DNA from: Aricia agestis
Lineage: Eukaryota > Arthropoda > Insecta > Lepidoptera > Lycaenidae
NCBI RefSeq assembly: GCF_905147365.1
Contig: NC_056428.1
Coordinates: 11,934,001-11,998,000, forward strand
Length of the DNA: 64,000 bases
Reading direction: 5' to 3'
Below the pieces are notes generated by a model that was given only the letters and a program-made list of their open reading frames with translations, did not search any database and was not told where the DNA came from. The position numbers and the translations under genes are program-made. Shown here in pieces: positions 10,693 to 23,183 of this stretch (positions within the stretch are counted from its first letter, which is position 1; every line of letters begins with the position of its first letter).

Positions 10693-12381
10693 ATCGCATG
10701 TGTGGATGGCCCCAGTGACTATGTTCGTTTTAGTTTCTTCAGCGGTCGATGTAGATACGCTTACGGAAACTAGGTGCTTTTTTCTGTCGGGTGCTTTTCT
10801 ATACGAGTTTGTGTATATTGTAAATATAAGTTAAGTCTTTCGATGTGATCTTAATGTACGGCTTTGGTGTTCCTTCCAAATAATTTTGTTTACTTACGTA
10901 TTGTTCAAATTAAGAATTTTATTGAGCTACAAAGATATTGTGAGAACTAGATGCGTCAACACAATTTGACGAAATGTACCAAAATGGTTTATGTAGAAAA
11001 ATTATAGTATTTTATTGATTCCATTGTAAATATTATACTCATTTGTGCAATATTTGCGTACATCTTTTCACCTAAAGTCGTACAATACGATCGAACTCTG
11101 TTCATAATATTAAAAAGCTCTCGACATGCTCAATAGGTGCTAGTATTTGCAATGTATTATGAACACAAGTGACAAGACTTCTCTATGAAAGGGCGTTTTT
11201 AGTCTTGCGGATTTGGTCAAGCAGAAATTTGCTATTTTAAAGATTAACGGATAAAACATTGTATGAAATCCATATTATATCAACTGTAAAAAGGTCGATT
11301 CGTGCGTGACCAAAAATGCATGACTCTTATGTCCGTTTTCACCAAACGCGCCCTAATGCATTAGAGGCTGTTGGTGAAAAAGGACATATTACGCCCAAAC
11401 TCACAAACATCTGACATTGTTCGGGGTGGAATCATGCGAGCACAAATGCGTATCAGATCTTAATATAGATTAAATATTGTGATAACTTATGAGATTCGTC
11501 ATTCGTTGCGACGTAGAGCGGTACAATGAACATTAGTTTAGACATTTTACTTTTCGACTGATTTCTGACGCGCAGTCATTCGTTTTTTATGGTTGTGACT
11601 GCACATATCCTTCCTTTATCGCGCTGCTCCGAGGTTCCTCGCTAATCTGACAAATCCGGTCTAGCTAGTAATACATACTGTAAAATCGTTCGCGATTAGA
11701 TGCCATCTCTATTGGTTTTGACGTCCACGTGTGATACACAATTTTTCTATGAGAAAATGTATACATAATAAAACACACAGTCTGTGATATTTTGTAGTTA
11801 TTGGTCAATGTAGGTATGAAGTATTGCTTGAAAAAATTAAAAGAAAAAATATTATTAGTATAGATAAGCATTATCGGATAGTCTATATAGTGAATGTATA
11901 TTCGAAAGATTTACGCATAAAGAAAATAAAACTAAAGATATAAAGTAGAATCTGTGATTAATATTATATCGCTGTTTGTAACAAGCGCAAGGCCATATCA
12001 TTAACGATTTGTTTTTAAATTTAAAGTAGAAGTGTTAAATGTTGTCTCAAAGTATTTCGGTGTAATACAGTTAATTTCATTTTTATTCGGCTAACAAAAC
12101 TACGTCGATGTTACAGAATTTTAGGCGCAAAAAAACTTCCGATAACCGTGTCCAAATGTTCCTACAAAATGATTACTTTTCATACGATGTATACTTAACA
12201 CTTGGTACGCAAAATATTGTTTAGAAAAACGCACGGTCCTGTGCCTGCGTGTATCGCCAAATTCATTATTTATCTGCTGGGTATAAGTAAATAGGCTGAA
12301 ATAAATTAATTAAATATGCCACATCTAGGCTTTCTCTATGTCCTAGATTGATTTTTGTCCATCAGTTCTGATATTGTAAAG

Positions 12382-12547
12382 AAGTCGTTGTCTATGGCAA
12401 AATATTTTTCGACAGAAGTTTATCTATTCACTAGAACCTACACTCACTAGAACTTTTGATTGGCTAACGTCAAAATATTAACCAATCAAAAAAAGCGGTC
12501 GCAAAGATAAATTCCGGTCAATAAAGATCTTTGGCCATAGACAAGGA
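12382..12547. repeat. Old fold-back element
   Basis: GTTGTCTATGGCAAAATATT and following bases at the left are mirrored, with several differences, by AAAGATCTTTGGCCATAGACAAGG at the right. The arms are about 40 bp. It looks like a decayed MITE. A smaller inverted pair (ATTGGCTAACGT / ATTAACCAATC) sits inside it. Confidence 0.55.
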
Positions 12548-13136
12548 CTTTTTTCAGTGTTTAGACTCTAGACTCTAGAGACTATTTACTTGGCTCGCAG
12601 ATGTGTCTATGGTATGAATCCGGGTTGCTGTCGCTCGAATCAAACGCACTTAATGTTAAACAGTTTCATTGTACCATGGATTGTTACGTGCTTTTATTTG
12701 TATGTTGTAATATATTATGTAATCGTAGTTTTATCGACTTATTTGTAATTATCAAAGATCTCATTTTATTAATCGGTATTTCTAACAAGGCGCTTCATTA
12801 GATCATGACTATGCCTACCTCACAAGGGACTCCCGCGTTGTCGCGGCCGAGTCGCAAACAAGTCTAAGCAAGATCTCAATTTGATGAAAAATAAAACTTT
12901 TTAAAAGACTGGGACGCTTTACTGAATGTTGTGGGAAAGTAGTTTCTTCGAGGTTATTACTTAAATTATGAAGTAAGAGCATTTATTACGGGCGCGAGCC
13001 TTTAGGACGGACGGTTTAGTACAAAATTCATTGAAAGTATTATTTGTCAATATCCAAATTCTGGAGGATATTATTTCATTTTACAACTGAAAGGTGCTAC
13101 CGAGGGGTTCGGGCGCTTTGTGGGTTCCGACAGTTT

Positions 13137-13434
13137 TGTGTGTTTTCCGATTGCGGCATAACGCTCGACGTTGAATGTGTCAACTACAGCGACGCTTCGA
13201 GCTTTCTCAAAATGACTTATTATAGTCACATAGTGAGTGTGGCAAAGTGCGCTACTCGGCAAGTATGCCATATAGCTACAATTAAATGAAAAATAGCTAT
13301 GTATAATATGGCGCACTTGGCGGGTAGGCGCACTTTGCCACACTCACTATTTTATTCACGTTCTTGTTAAGCATTCGCACACTTCGGCGTTGTGCGCCAC
13401 TAAGTCGAATTATGCTCTATAATTGGAAAACACA
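13137..13434 (-). repeat. MITE family C, old copy interrupted by another MITE
   Basis: The ends read TGTTTTCC at the left and GGAAAACACA at the right. Internal words (TAGTGGCGC, TCGAATTATGCTC on one strand) match, in reverse orientation, the near-identical copies at 14222-14438 and 35001-35217. It is more diverged than those two and is split by the element at 13231-13350. Confidence 0.65.
13231..13350. repeat. Palindromic MITE nested inside a family C MITE
   Basis: TAGTGAGTGTGGCAAAGTGC at the left is exactly mirrored by GCACTTTGCCACACTCACTA at the right, with TA at each edge, so it is a TA-target MITE. Arms are about 22 bp perfect and continue imperfectly. Its position inside the diverged family C copy dates it as the younger insertion. 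Confidence 0.75.
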
Positions 13435-14221
13435 CTTTGTTATTTAGTAGTTATTGGCTAATCCAGGTTCTTCCGCGCCTTTTGTTGTTCGTTTAGCGTC
13501 AATTATTTTTAATTGTGTGTGATTTAACAGCCAAAGGGACTAGACTAGCAAATTCCTAATTTAAAAAGTTAATAAAAGCAATCTATCCCTTTCTGCAAAT
13601 GTTGTCTCTGTCATGAGATTGCTTAGTCTATTCCCTGAGTCTATATATTAATTCTTTTGTGTTATAACTTCACATTTTTGTATAAAACTTGCACATTTGA
13701 TTTAAATCACTTTTTAATAATACAATTCAAATTTTTAAGTCACAATCCTTGTAAACTTAGATAATTTACTTAACTATTCCATATTTGTTTAAACTATTAA
13801 GGAATTGTGTCAAAGGCTACTGAGATCAAATATTTAACTTCAATTTCTAACAATTTTTAAACACAGTGTTGAATTTTAGTACTGCAGCCATCTTTATATG
13901 AATACAAAATAGCACAGTTTAATTTTTACCTTTGACATAATGACGATACTGTTACATCTACTACTGATATTTATAATTCTTCACTTAGTTCGTAGTGCCC
14001 AAATCAGAAAAATAAAAACTAAAGTTGTAATGTACGGTTTCTATTGTTTGGTATGGGTTACGTTTTTCTATTTTATCCCTTGTCTTCCATTAATTATCTA
14101 ATCATATCCATAACAATAATTTAAAATAGCCGCTTATATTTTTTGGTTACAATAGATTTAAAATTGGAATGTGTCAATGTGATCAAACTGAATGTGGGCG
14201 CACATTGCGATTCGCATTCCT

Positions 14222-14438
14222 AGTTTTCCAATTAGAGAGCATAATGCGACTCAGTGGCGCTTAATGTCAAATTTTGCTGAAACTACTTTTCTGTCAGAGT
14301 TGGTATCCATTGCACGCATCAAGCGAAACCACTACTTTTGATAGTGCTCGATTGTGCGAAGCGGTGTTGTTGTTGAAACATTCAACGTTAAGCATTATGC
14401 CGCATAATGCGCTATAATGCTCTTATTGGAAAACACCC
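14222..14438 (+). repeat. MITE family C, young copy 1
   Basis: A 217-bp element from AGTTTTCCAATTAGAGAGC to CTTATTGGAAAACACCC with short inverted ends. It differs at only two positions from the copy at 35001-35217 (both in 14268-14275). There is no coding capacity. Confidence 0.85.
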
Positions 14439-15064
14439 ATTGTAGCTAACTTCAATTTGGTCGTATTGAATTTGCAGTAGATGTTTCATATTGCGAGTTT
14501 GCGACACAGTACGAAGAATTTTACACAATACAAACGATACAAGCTGGGACTTAGTTTGTCATCAGACAATAAGGAATATTGTGCAGAATTCTTGCTGAGT
14601 CCTCCAACATTGTAAGTCTTGTATGATTGAGTATATTAAGGCCAGTAATGGTTGCAGACACAAACGTGCCATCCTCAACTTCCAAACACCAACCAAAACC
14701 GGGGCTGGACCCATTTCAATATTTTCTACCGTAGAGTCGTTCGACCAATAGCGTGTTTCGAGGTTAGAATGGGAGATGTGTCATTTAAATAAAGAATAAA
14801 TATAAATTGTTATGTATATGACAAATATTATATGTATATTTTATTGTATAGCGGGACGAGTAATATTACAGATTATGTAAATTGACACATGTTATAGATT
14901 GAGATATGTTAAAATAAGTTACATGTTTGTAAAAAGGATGAAAATATGTATAATTGAATATTTGCTACTGCTTTGTTTGATTTCTATACCCAATTTAACA
15001 TTGAGAGTGGCTTTAGAATTTTCTTACTAGAGATTTTGAAGTAAAGTCACGAGCAATTCTTGTA

Positions 15065-15298
15065 TACAGGATGTAACAAAAATAAGTGATAATACTTTAG
15101 GGTGTATACGTGTTCCTTGTAGACAGTTCACTGTGAAAGTGGCAGCGCTGAAAGACCAAAAAATTTTTTCATTTTTGTATGGGGAAAGTCGTGACGCTCG
15201 GGCCCTTGCCCATACAAAAGTGAAAAAAAAATTTCTTCTTTCAGAGCTGCTACTTTCACATTTCACAGTGAACTATCTACAAGGAACACGTACACACC

Positions 15299-15300
<2 letters not shown>
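15065..15300. repeat. MITE family B copy with right end replaced by (TA)n
   Basis: The left end TACAGGATGTAACAAAAATAAG and both internal arms match family B (compare 6722-6985). The right arm is complete as far as ACGTACACACCGT and then gives way to a pure TA run. It also has a small duplication (TTTCACATTTCACAG). Confidence 0.8.

Positions 15301-15362
<62 letters not shown>
15300..15362. repeat. (TA)n microsatellite
   Basis: About 31 uninterrupted TA units, directly abutting the truncated MITE family B arm. Confidence 0.95.
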
Positions 15363-15366
<4 letters not shown>

Positions 15367-16883
15367 TCGCCGAAGACTTGTTGCGTCTTTTCAAAGTCGA
15401 ACCCTATGGCGTCTACCATTTCCAATGACTTTTTAATTGTTATTCGTGCGAATATAGTTACATTGCTGTCATGTGAATTCTATTGTCGACGAGAAATTTT
15501 GTTTACGTACGAAAATTAGATATTCAATTTGAAATAATTCTCGCTGGTTTTTTTGCTTCCGTTCTCGATGGAAATCATGTGACACATTGTATATTTTTGT
15601 ATTCGTTCCATGCATTTAATCGTTTTTCCTACATCCATTTAAATGTATGGTTATATTGATACCGTATATTGTACTATATTAATTCCATGCATTCTACTAA
15701 TTAAATGACTCCTTACTATATTTGAGATTATATCGGTACCGTATATTATTTTTGTATGTACGCCATAAACTGTTGAGTTTGTTGCTTCCTCCTAACCTTA
15801 TATGTTATATCGATACATACATAGGTACCTATATAATAGATCCCAATAAATTCATTGCGTGATGTGGTCTCTGTCTACCCCAATGAGGGACAGGAGTGAC
15901 GATATGTATGTATAAATAGAGAATCATCCCTCTTTATGAAGTCGATTAAAATGAAATACTTATTTCTATAACTTGGAGTACATAACAGACATTAAAAACA
16001 AGTTATCCCTATATTACATAGATTAATTAAATTTTAAATTATAATAGGGTAAGTCCGCTAGGCTAACTAAAAAATATTAAGGATAATTATGATAGATATG
16101 ATCATTTTATTTATGTGAGCGTGTTTCTTCTGAACTTAAGTATGAACACAAAATAAAACAATTGTTTCGGTAGTAGGTATTTTTAAGTTTTGTTGTTTAA
16201 AATCAAGTAGGTACAATAATAAACCCATAGTCATAATAATGAAAGTGTCGGACAAATCAAATACACCGAAATAGGAACATAAAAGTAATTTAAGAAATTA
16301 ACAATTTTAAGAACGACCAGTTGAGAGGCTAATTTACTGTGACATTGACTATAGTTAACTTGTGTATGTAAGTAATACTAGTTTTCAATCGTGGCTCTGC
16401 CCACGTGACAAGTTGATAAAATTTAACAAATTGAAATTCGTTATTAGCCGCTTAGGCGTTAAAAAAATAAAACAAAAATGCTTAGAAAAATATTAACCTG
16501 AAGAATCACATATCAGACATACCTATTAGTACAAAGTCTCAAAAAAAGGCCCTTTAGGCGTCGAAAAGAAAAATAAAAACATTTAAAAAATTATTAACGT
16601 ACCTATCAAAAATAAGATAAAACAGTCCAAAATCTCAAAATATTACACAACTACACAAAAATTACACAACAATATATATACTTTGTTTGTAAATTTAAAT
16701 TATGGTTATTATCTATAATAGTACCTATTATTTCTGTTTATTTGTTTTGTACAAAAAGAGGACGGTATTTGATTATAATACAAGTTCACAATAATAATAA
16801 ATTTTTTCGTAAGTAGTAGGTTAACGCGCGCGCGTAAACAAACACGACGCAACGTTGTGTTCTGTGCTGTGATAGTCATAGTC

Positions 16884-16914
16884 AATCATGGTTGTCGTGA
16901 TTGATGTAGATCGT
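16884..16914 (+). repeat. Inverted-repeat partner at LINE 3' end (left)
   Basis: A ~30-bp sequence containing GGTTGTCGTGATTGATGTAG recurs in the opposite orientation at 21266-21298, differing mainly by a 3-4 base indel. It lies at the 3' edge of the RTE-like element, so the partner may be the tail of a second, severely truncated insertion. Confidence 0.7.
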
Positions 16915-16966
16915 TTCGATCGTTTTTTGTATTGTTTATTGTATGTTCTTCTTCCTAGTCGTATCC

Positions 16967-17594
16967 TCATGGCTGAGGGACGTGACCACCAAAATTTGCT
17001 TTTTGGGATAGGGCTCTCCACTTGTCTCTATTTTTGGCCTGATGAAATGCCTCCTGGAACGTGCAGTCAGCAGCCTTGACAATCGCGTCTGTCCATCGTG
17101 TAGCCACTCTGCCTCTGCCTCTTTTCCCCTCTAATTGCCCAGCTAGTATGAGACTCAAGATTATTAGGCTCCCGGCGGGCTATGTGGCCAAAAAAGGCAA
17201 GTGATCGTTGTAGACAAAGTGTGGACAGGCGGGTGGTAATTTTGAGTTGCTGAAGTATAGACGTGTTGGTCCGGTGTGCGGTCCAAGGGATGCCGAGCAT
17301 TTTACGCCAGCACCACATTTCAAAAGCGTCAATCTTAGCTCGAGTACGTGCTTTTAGTGTCCATGTCTCGGAGGCATATAAAAATATTGAAAAGATTAGG
17401 GAACGCATTAGTGTTATTTTTGTGCTACGATAGATGTTCTTATTCTTCCATATCTTTTCTAAGCGCCCAACCGCAGATTTAGCCATCTGAGCCCGTCGGA
17501 CAACCCCCCTTTCGCAGTTACCATTGTTGCTAATCAACGATCCCAGGTAGACAAACTCCTCTACGGGTTGCAGATCTTGTAGTAAGGATGTCTT
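16967..17594 (-). pseudogene. RTE-like C-terminal region, frameshifted
   Basis: FVYLGSLISNNGNCE is followed by LIFSIFLYASETWTLK and MWCWRKMLGIPWTAHRTN in one frame. The reading then shifts to GKRGRGRVATRWTDAI and RDKWRALSQKA in another, ending at 16967. These are the usual post-RT motifs of RTE-type LINEs. Confidence 0.8.
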
Positions 17595-18853
17595 TTATAT
17601 TTGGTTCAGCTTATCGACGTACATCAGTTTGGTTTTATTGCGATTGATTTGGAGGCCAAAGTCTCGACTAATCTTTTCGAGCCGAGCTAGAAGTTCAGCA
17701 AGTTTCACTTCGCAAGTACTTATAAGCGTGGTGTCGTCAGCGAACCTTAGGTTGTTGAGAAGGTATCCGTTAATTTTAATACCATCCTCCCAATCTTCCA
17801 ACACTCGACGCATTTTTCGCCTACGAGGTTGAACAGCTGTGGAGAGAGGATGCAACCCTGTCTGACACCACGCTCTGTAGCAAACGGCTCTGACAGATCA
17901 TTGTCTAATCGCACCCTTGATCGACCTTCCAGATAGAGGTTTTGTACAAAAAATATGAGATGATCGGGGACGCCCAACTCTCTCATCACCTCCAGCATTT
18001 TGGACCAGACTATGCAGTCAAAGGCCTTAGCGTAATCCACAAAACAGAGTACTATTGGGACATTGAATTCTCTGCTCTTTTCTATCAGCTGACGGATGTT
18101 TAGGATTTGTTCTCGGGTTCCCCTGCCCTTTACGAATCCCGCCTGCTCTTTGGATATCTGTCTAGTTATATAGTGTGCCAATCTGTTGTTTATAACATGG
18201 AGAAGAATCTTACTGGCGTGTGAAATTAGTGAGATGGTCCGATAATTTCCACACTTTTTAGTCGACCCTTTCTTATGTAGTGGTATCACGAGAGATTCTG
18301 TCCAATCGTCTGGCCACTGTCCTGTTCTCCATACTTTAAGACATATTGAATGCATTACTCTGATTCCAGACTTACCCAAGCTCTTAAGCACTTGTGCCTG
18401 TATAGCATCTCCACCGCAAGCTTTTGTTTTGAGCTTATTTATAGCTGCTTCTACTTCATGGAGAACGATGTCGGGTTCTTTATCTGTAAAATCTAATCTA
18501 GTGTCAGGTTCATCAGCGTCATATTTGTACAGGTCTTGGCAGTAGTTCCTCCATCTTGTCATCACTTGGTTCTTGTCTAAAATCAGGTTACCCTTTTCAT
18601 CTTCTATGTTCCAAGATTTTGATTTTCGTTCCCGTGTGAGAATTTTTACCTTTTGGAACATGTCTCTTGGGTGTAGGGTATCAGAGTGTGTTTGTATATC
18701 TCTACATATGGAATTGATATATGCATTCTTGTCATGTCTACAGAGACGCTGTACTAGTGAGTCAAGTTCAGAGTATCGCTGTTGTTCTTCCTTTGAACGA
18801 ATTCCTCCAGTCTTTAGAGCCTTTCTTTGTGCGATTGCCTCCCAAGTGGTCAT
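17595..18853 (-). pseudogene. RTE-like reverse transcriptase domain, frameshifted
   Basis: One frame (18853 to about 17850) carries RT fingers and palm: VIPLHKKGSTKKCGNYRTIS, QAGFVKGRGTREQI, VDYAKAFDCI, and GVRQGCILSPQLFN. A frameshift near 17830-17855 moves the reading to a second frame with LRFADDTTLIST (the catalytic F/YxDD) and GLQINRNKTKLMYV, ending at 17595. It is non-functional as it stands. Confidence 0.85.
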
Positions 18854-19156
18854 CCACTCAGATCTAGGGTGTTTTACTTTCCGTCCATTTGTGATTGTTC
18901 TAGTTGTCTCTTCTAATGCGGCCTTAAGCTGATTCCATGATGTATTGGCTGAGTCAAATGGGCAATACGTTTCACTGTCCAGTCGAGTTTGTAGTGTGTC
19001 CTCAAAAGCTTTCGCTTCTTGTGTTAGAAGAATATTTTTGGATGGTGGAGGCTTTGAAACTACTTTGAGGCGGACTCTGTATTGAGCTATTAACAGCTGA
19101 TGGTCGCTGCCACAATCTGCACCCGGAAAAGTCTTTGAGAGAGTTATGCACGACTT

Positions 19157-20014
19157 TCATCTGCTGCTGATTAATATGAAGTCAATCTGATTTTTATGAC
19201 CTGTTGGCGATCGCCATGTCCATAAGCGTCTTGGATGTTGTTTATATGCCGTGTTAGTTACGAATAGTCCTTTTTCAATGCAAAACTCTAACAACATATC
19301 ACCTCGACTGTTGCGGGCTCCTAAGCCGTATTCCCCAATAACATTCCTTAGGTGTTGATCATTATCAGTGTGCCCTATCTTAGCACCAAAGTCTCCCAGG
19401 ATGATAGTACATTCCTTCTTTGGTAACGCTTTGCAGGTTAATTCTAGCTCGTGGTAAAATTCCTCCATCTCTTCTTCGGTGGCTGCAGTGGTCGGCGCAT
19501 AGACCTGTACAAAGTTAATTGGGTGTGGATGGGCTGAAATTTTTAAGGATAAAATTCTATTGTTGATGGTATTATACCCCAATACCTTGTCTCGTAGCCA
19601 GCTAGCAACTATGAAGCCCACACCACTAAAACTATTGTCTTGCCTGTCAGAGTAGATTACCATATTTCCTTCAGGTGTGATGTGGTATCCGTTATCTTTG
19701 ACATGGGTCTCACTCAATCCTAGTATAGCCAGATTATAGAGCTCCATCTCCGCTTCAACAACTTCGATTTTTCCTGGCCTTAAAAGTCCACGGACATTCC
19801 AGGTTCCTATTGTTATTGCCCTTCCCTTGGGTGTTAGTTTGCTAGAGTAAGATGTTATGTTTCCAACAGTAGCAGAGTTTCTGCAAGCAGCCTGCTGGTT
19901 AACTGACCTGCAGCCGGTAGCCAATTTCACACCAGTCGGCCCGGAACCAAGCTGGCGCCGAGCGTTAGTCGGGTCGCATGACATCATATTATCTCTGGTG
20001 GCGTTCTTAATCAT
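19157..20014 (-). pseudogene. RTE-like endonuclease domain (fragment of the LINE)
   Basis: The open frame of 285 codons holds the endonuclease/exonuclease/phosphatase fold: TIGTWNVRGL, then LGLSETHVKDNGY, VQVYAPTTAATEEEM, ILGDFGAKIG, and NQIDFILISSR before a stop. Family members usually have Asn in the GDFNAKIG motif; here it is Gly, so a catalytic residue looks lost. The stop at 19157 cuts the domain from the downstream RT, which continues in another frame. Confidence 0.85.
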
Positions 20015-21265
20015 GGTGGTTTTCTTGGGATTATAGTCGCGGTAGTTTCCCGTTGCTTTCCGCGCTAGACTTTTTGAGGGTATTTAGTCCTCAAGGCCAC
20101 TACTGCCTAGGAGTCAGGTTATCATATCCGCCGCCTGAGACTCGGCGTTGTTACTCGTTTAGCACCACCCGGGGGACACGTGTAGGGTAGTAAAAGGTAA
20201 TTCCTACGGACGCGAGTAACCACCGCCCCCGTTTATTGTATCAAGTTTGATTAATTTTAAACATTGATTTGATTTGTAATCTAATTTTAATTGCCTGAAA
20301 TGTAAAATCAGCGATATGCGATCATTAGTTGGGAAAGGGTCCGGTGGCTTTAACACAGGTTATACTGTAACCTAGCTAAGCTGCCGGTTGCGATCTTAAC
20401 ATTCTAATATAAAAAAACCATTGAAAATAAAATAATTTGCATGTTGTAATTGTCTAGATTAAGGTTTTTATGTTATCGAGCTGAATAAAAGTACATTATT
20501 ATTATTATAAGTATGCCATCACAGTTACTATAAATCTTGTCAAGGGTGTCGATTTATGAATGAAGAATGTCAAGATTAAAAAAAAAACTCAGAACACTGT
20601 ACAGTGTACAGCCTAGCCCATGACCCGGTAACCACTTGACGTTGAGTTTCGATGCACTTGTTTGGGCTATTTTCTCATTACCGTGGCTTTCTAATAGCGA
20701 AAGAATTATATAAATTGGTTCAGTAGTCTCGTAACTCGTAAGTTAAATAGTAATAAGCAAACGATTAAATATTTCGTCTCTACAATATTAGTAAGTATAG
20801 ATATTTAAAAATACATTAGTCCCAATTCGCAGTCTAAACTCAGTCACTGATGGGCTTTTGTTTAAAATATACAATAGGTAAGTACTTATCAAAGAAAATC
20901 ATATACGTAGGTATGTAGGTAGGGACATAGTAGTTAATACAATCGATCCAAAATACTTTTAGACAGGTAAGTATATAAACAGTTCAACAACAAACAGGAC
21001 ACTGGACGTCAGGATAATGATCGTAAATTGCATATTTATTTGTAAATAAATATGCTGCACCAGAAAAATGAAGATTTATAAAGCGATTTTATGTTCTTTC
21101 GTTTCATAGGTAGAACAAAATGATTTGTAATAATATTGATATTATTCTTGGTCGTTGCACCACAATTAAAACATTTTTTTTTTGTATTACAAAATGGGTC
21201 GACGGCCAAGGCCATTTTATTTTGTCTTTAAAATAGTTTTTAAAATCACTTATTTTAAAAAAAAA

Positions 21266-21298
21266 ACGATCTACATCAATCACGACAACCATTGACAC
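21266..21298 (-). repeat. Inverted-repeat partner of 16884-16914
   Basis: On the - strand this reads GGTTGTCGTGATTGATGTAG and joins directly to a T-rich run. See the left partner; the pair brackets the RTE-like copy but also leaves about 1 kb of non-LINE sequence between. Confidence 0.7.
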
Positions 21299-21479
21299 GA
21301 CAATCTAACACTGAAAGAATTTTTCAAATCGGACCAGTAGTTCCTGAGATAAGCGCGTTCAAATAAGCCCTTTCAAATAATTTCCCTTCGTTTTTTCCAC
21401 ATTTTCCTCTATTTCTTCGCTCCTATTATTCTTAGCGTGATAAAATATTGCTTATAGCCTTCCTCGATAAATGGGCTAT

Positions 21480-21580
21480 CTAACAATCAAAGAATTTTTC
21501 AAATCGGACTAGTAGTTCCTGAGATTAACGCGTTCAAACAAACAAACAACCTCTCCTGCTTTATAATATTGAAGTGTAGA
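21480..21580 (-). mobile_element. Helitron 5'-end-like fragment
   Basis: On the - strand it begins TCTACACTTCAATATTATAAAG after A and contains the 'ggaactactagtccgatttgaaaaattcttt' type of sequence also present at 5669-5760. A second shorter piece lies at 21312-21380. Confidence 0.4.
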
Positions 21581-22925
21581 TAACATTTTTACTACTTTTC
21601 TTACTATTCTACTACTATTTTTCGAAAATGTGTCAAATAACTACCTAATTGTAATATCGACATTGCATCGATTCGATATATTTGTTCCTGTTTTCCTGAA
21701 ATACAGTTACAGATTTGATCATTATTCTGAATGATCGTCATTATGTTTTTAGGGCTATTCAGGAAAAAGACGTTCAGGAAAATGAGGAATTCACTAAATT
21801 CGTTTATAATTAAGTATTGATATAAAGAAAATTATTAAGATCTTAGAAATGTTGCGGGCCTTTATAACTTGGTATAAAAAAGTAGTGAAAAACAGACAAA
21901 TGTTGGCACACATCGAGAAATGTAAATGACGTCTTATTTGGAAATTTTTGTAGAACGTATTTCAAAGAGAGAGAGAGAGCATAAAACGAAGAGCTCTATC
22001 CACACCAAAGCACTGCGATCAAATAAAGTGAACCAGCAGATTTTATCGCAAAATAGGTTTCAACCCCGTCACGTTGAGTATATCGGCAATGCATTCAAAA
22101 CAAACAATGCGCAGGACAATGACGCGAATTTTATGAACATTTTAAAAATATAATTTTTAGTTATTTAATGTAAGTTGATGTGTTATTTGTTGGTATCGGA
22201 TTCTTCTCTTCTTTATCTTCAAATTAACATTAAATTTTTAATCCTTTCTAGCTCATTTTTTTTATAAATAATAAATTGTAAGCGGCAGTATCGAAACGAC
22301 ACGCAAAAATTTCATAATTTGGTACTTTTTTTTATAATAACTTTTGAAATATTAACTCTACTTTCAAATAGTTTTAGCAGCATTTTTGTAAGTTATTTAG
22401 ACATTGAAATGTGTAATGTTACATCAAATTTACGAAGGCATTGTGAACCCAACTTTGAAGACATGAATTTAGTCTCTCTCAAATATTCGCCCCACTACAC
22501 AATATTTATACCACAAGCGTCATTACGTCCGCGCTGGCCGGCAAAAAATATAAACAAAAACATGCCCTTGCATGTCGCGTGCGAACTCCGCCCCCTCGCC
22601 TCTGTCACCCCCGCGTCTCCTCTGGGACGATGTCGTTTTGTGGGACGTAATTAAATCACACATTAGAATTGATAAAAACTTTATTATATACAGGAATCCA
22701 CATTATCGGCGTGTTATACGTAAACAAAGTATCGAATATACGCCACCGATATACGGCGCACAGTAGCGACTCCAAAATTCGCGCGCCAAATAGCGGAACT
22801 AAGAAATACGCCGAAAAGCACTCCGGTGACAAAACAACGTCCATGCCAATATTTCACCCAGCCATTGTACTAACCTTAACACTACTTCTGGCTGAATTTG
22901 AGAGATGGTCAATCTTGCGTCCGTA

Positions 22926-23183
<258 letters not shown>

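Larger units (their letters stand above)
10408..12900 (+). other. Probable long 3' UTR of ataxin-1
   Basis: No gene is visible here and the DNA downstream of the stop is AT-rich. AATAAA-type signals occur at about 11926, 12299 and 12886 (the last as AAAAATAAAAC), any of which could end the transcript. A long 3' UTR would fit ataxin-1 genes generally, but the true end cannot be decided without RNA data. An old inverted repeat is present at 12382-12547. Confidence 0.4.
12901..16800. other. Intergenic, no gene recognised
   Basis: Apart from the MITEs listed within it, this stretch is AT-rich with no exon I can support. 13435-14220, 14440-15060 and 15365-16800 show no domain-bearing frame and no further clear repeat boundaries. 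Confidence 0.5.
16820..20235 (-). mobile_element. Decayed RTE-like non-LTR retrotransposon, near full length
   Basis: On the - strand, an endonuclease-reverse transcriptase polyprotein about 3 kb long can be followed from about 20014 to 16967, but it is broken by stops and frameshifts. Upstream of it lies a GC-rich, probably 5' UTR stretch (20040-20235). Downstream, 16884-16914 carries a short end sequence that recurs inverted at 21266-21298. Order and content (apurinic-type endonuclease then RT, no separate gag) fit the RTE group. The copy cannot make protein. Exact ends and target duplications were not resolved. Confidence 0.8.
20236..22920. other. Intergenic, no gene recognised
   Basis: Mostly AT-rich. 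It contains two inverted Helitron-5'-like fragments at 21312-21380 and 21480-21580. There is a more GC-rich patch at 22570-22850 whose frames show no known domain. A 75-codon frame at 21926-22153 has no recognisable motif and I do not call it a gene. Confidence 0.5.

Noticed and set aside
21926..22153. 75-codon frame, basic and Asn/Lys-rich
   Set aside because: No signal, domain or promoter; composition is that of AT-rich non-coding DNA.
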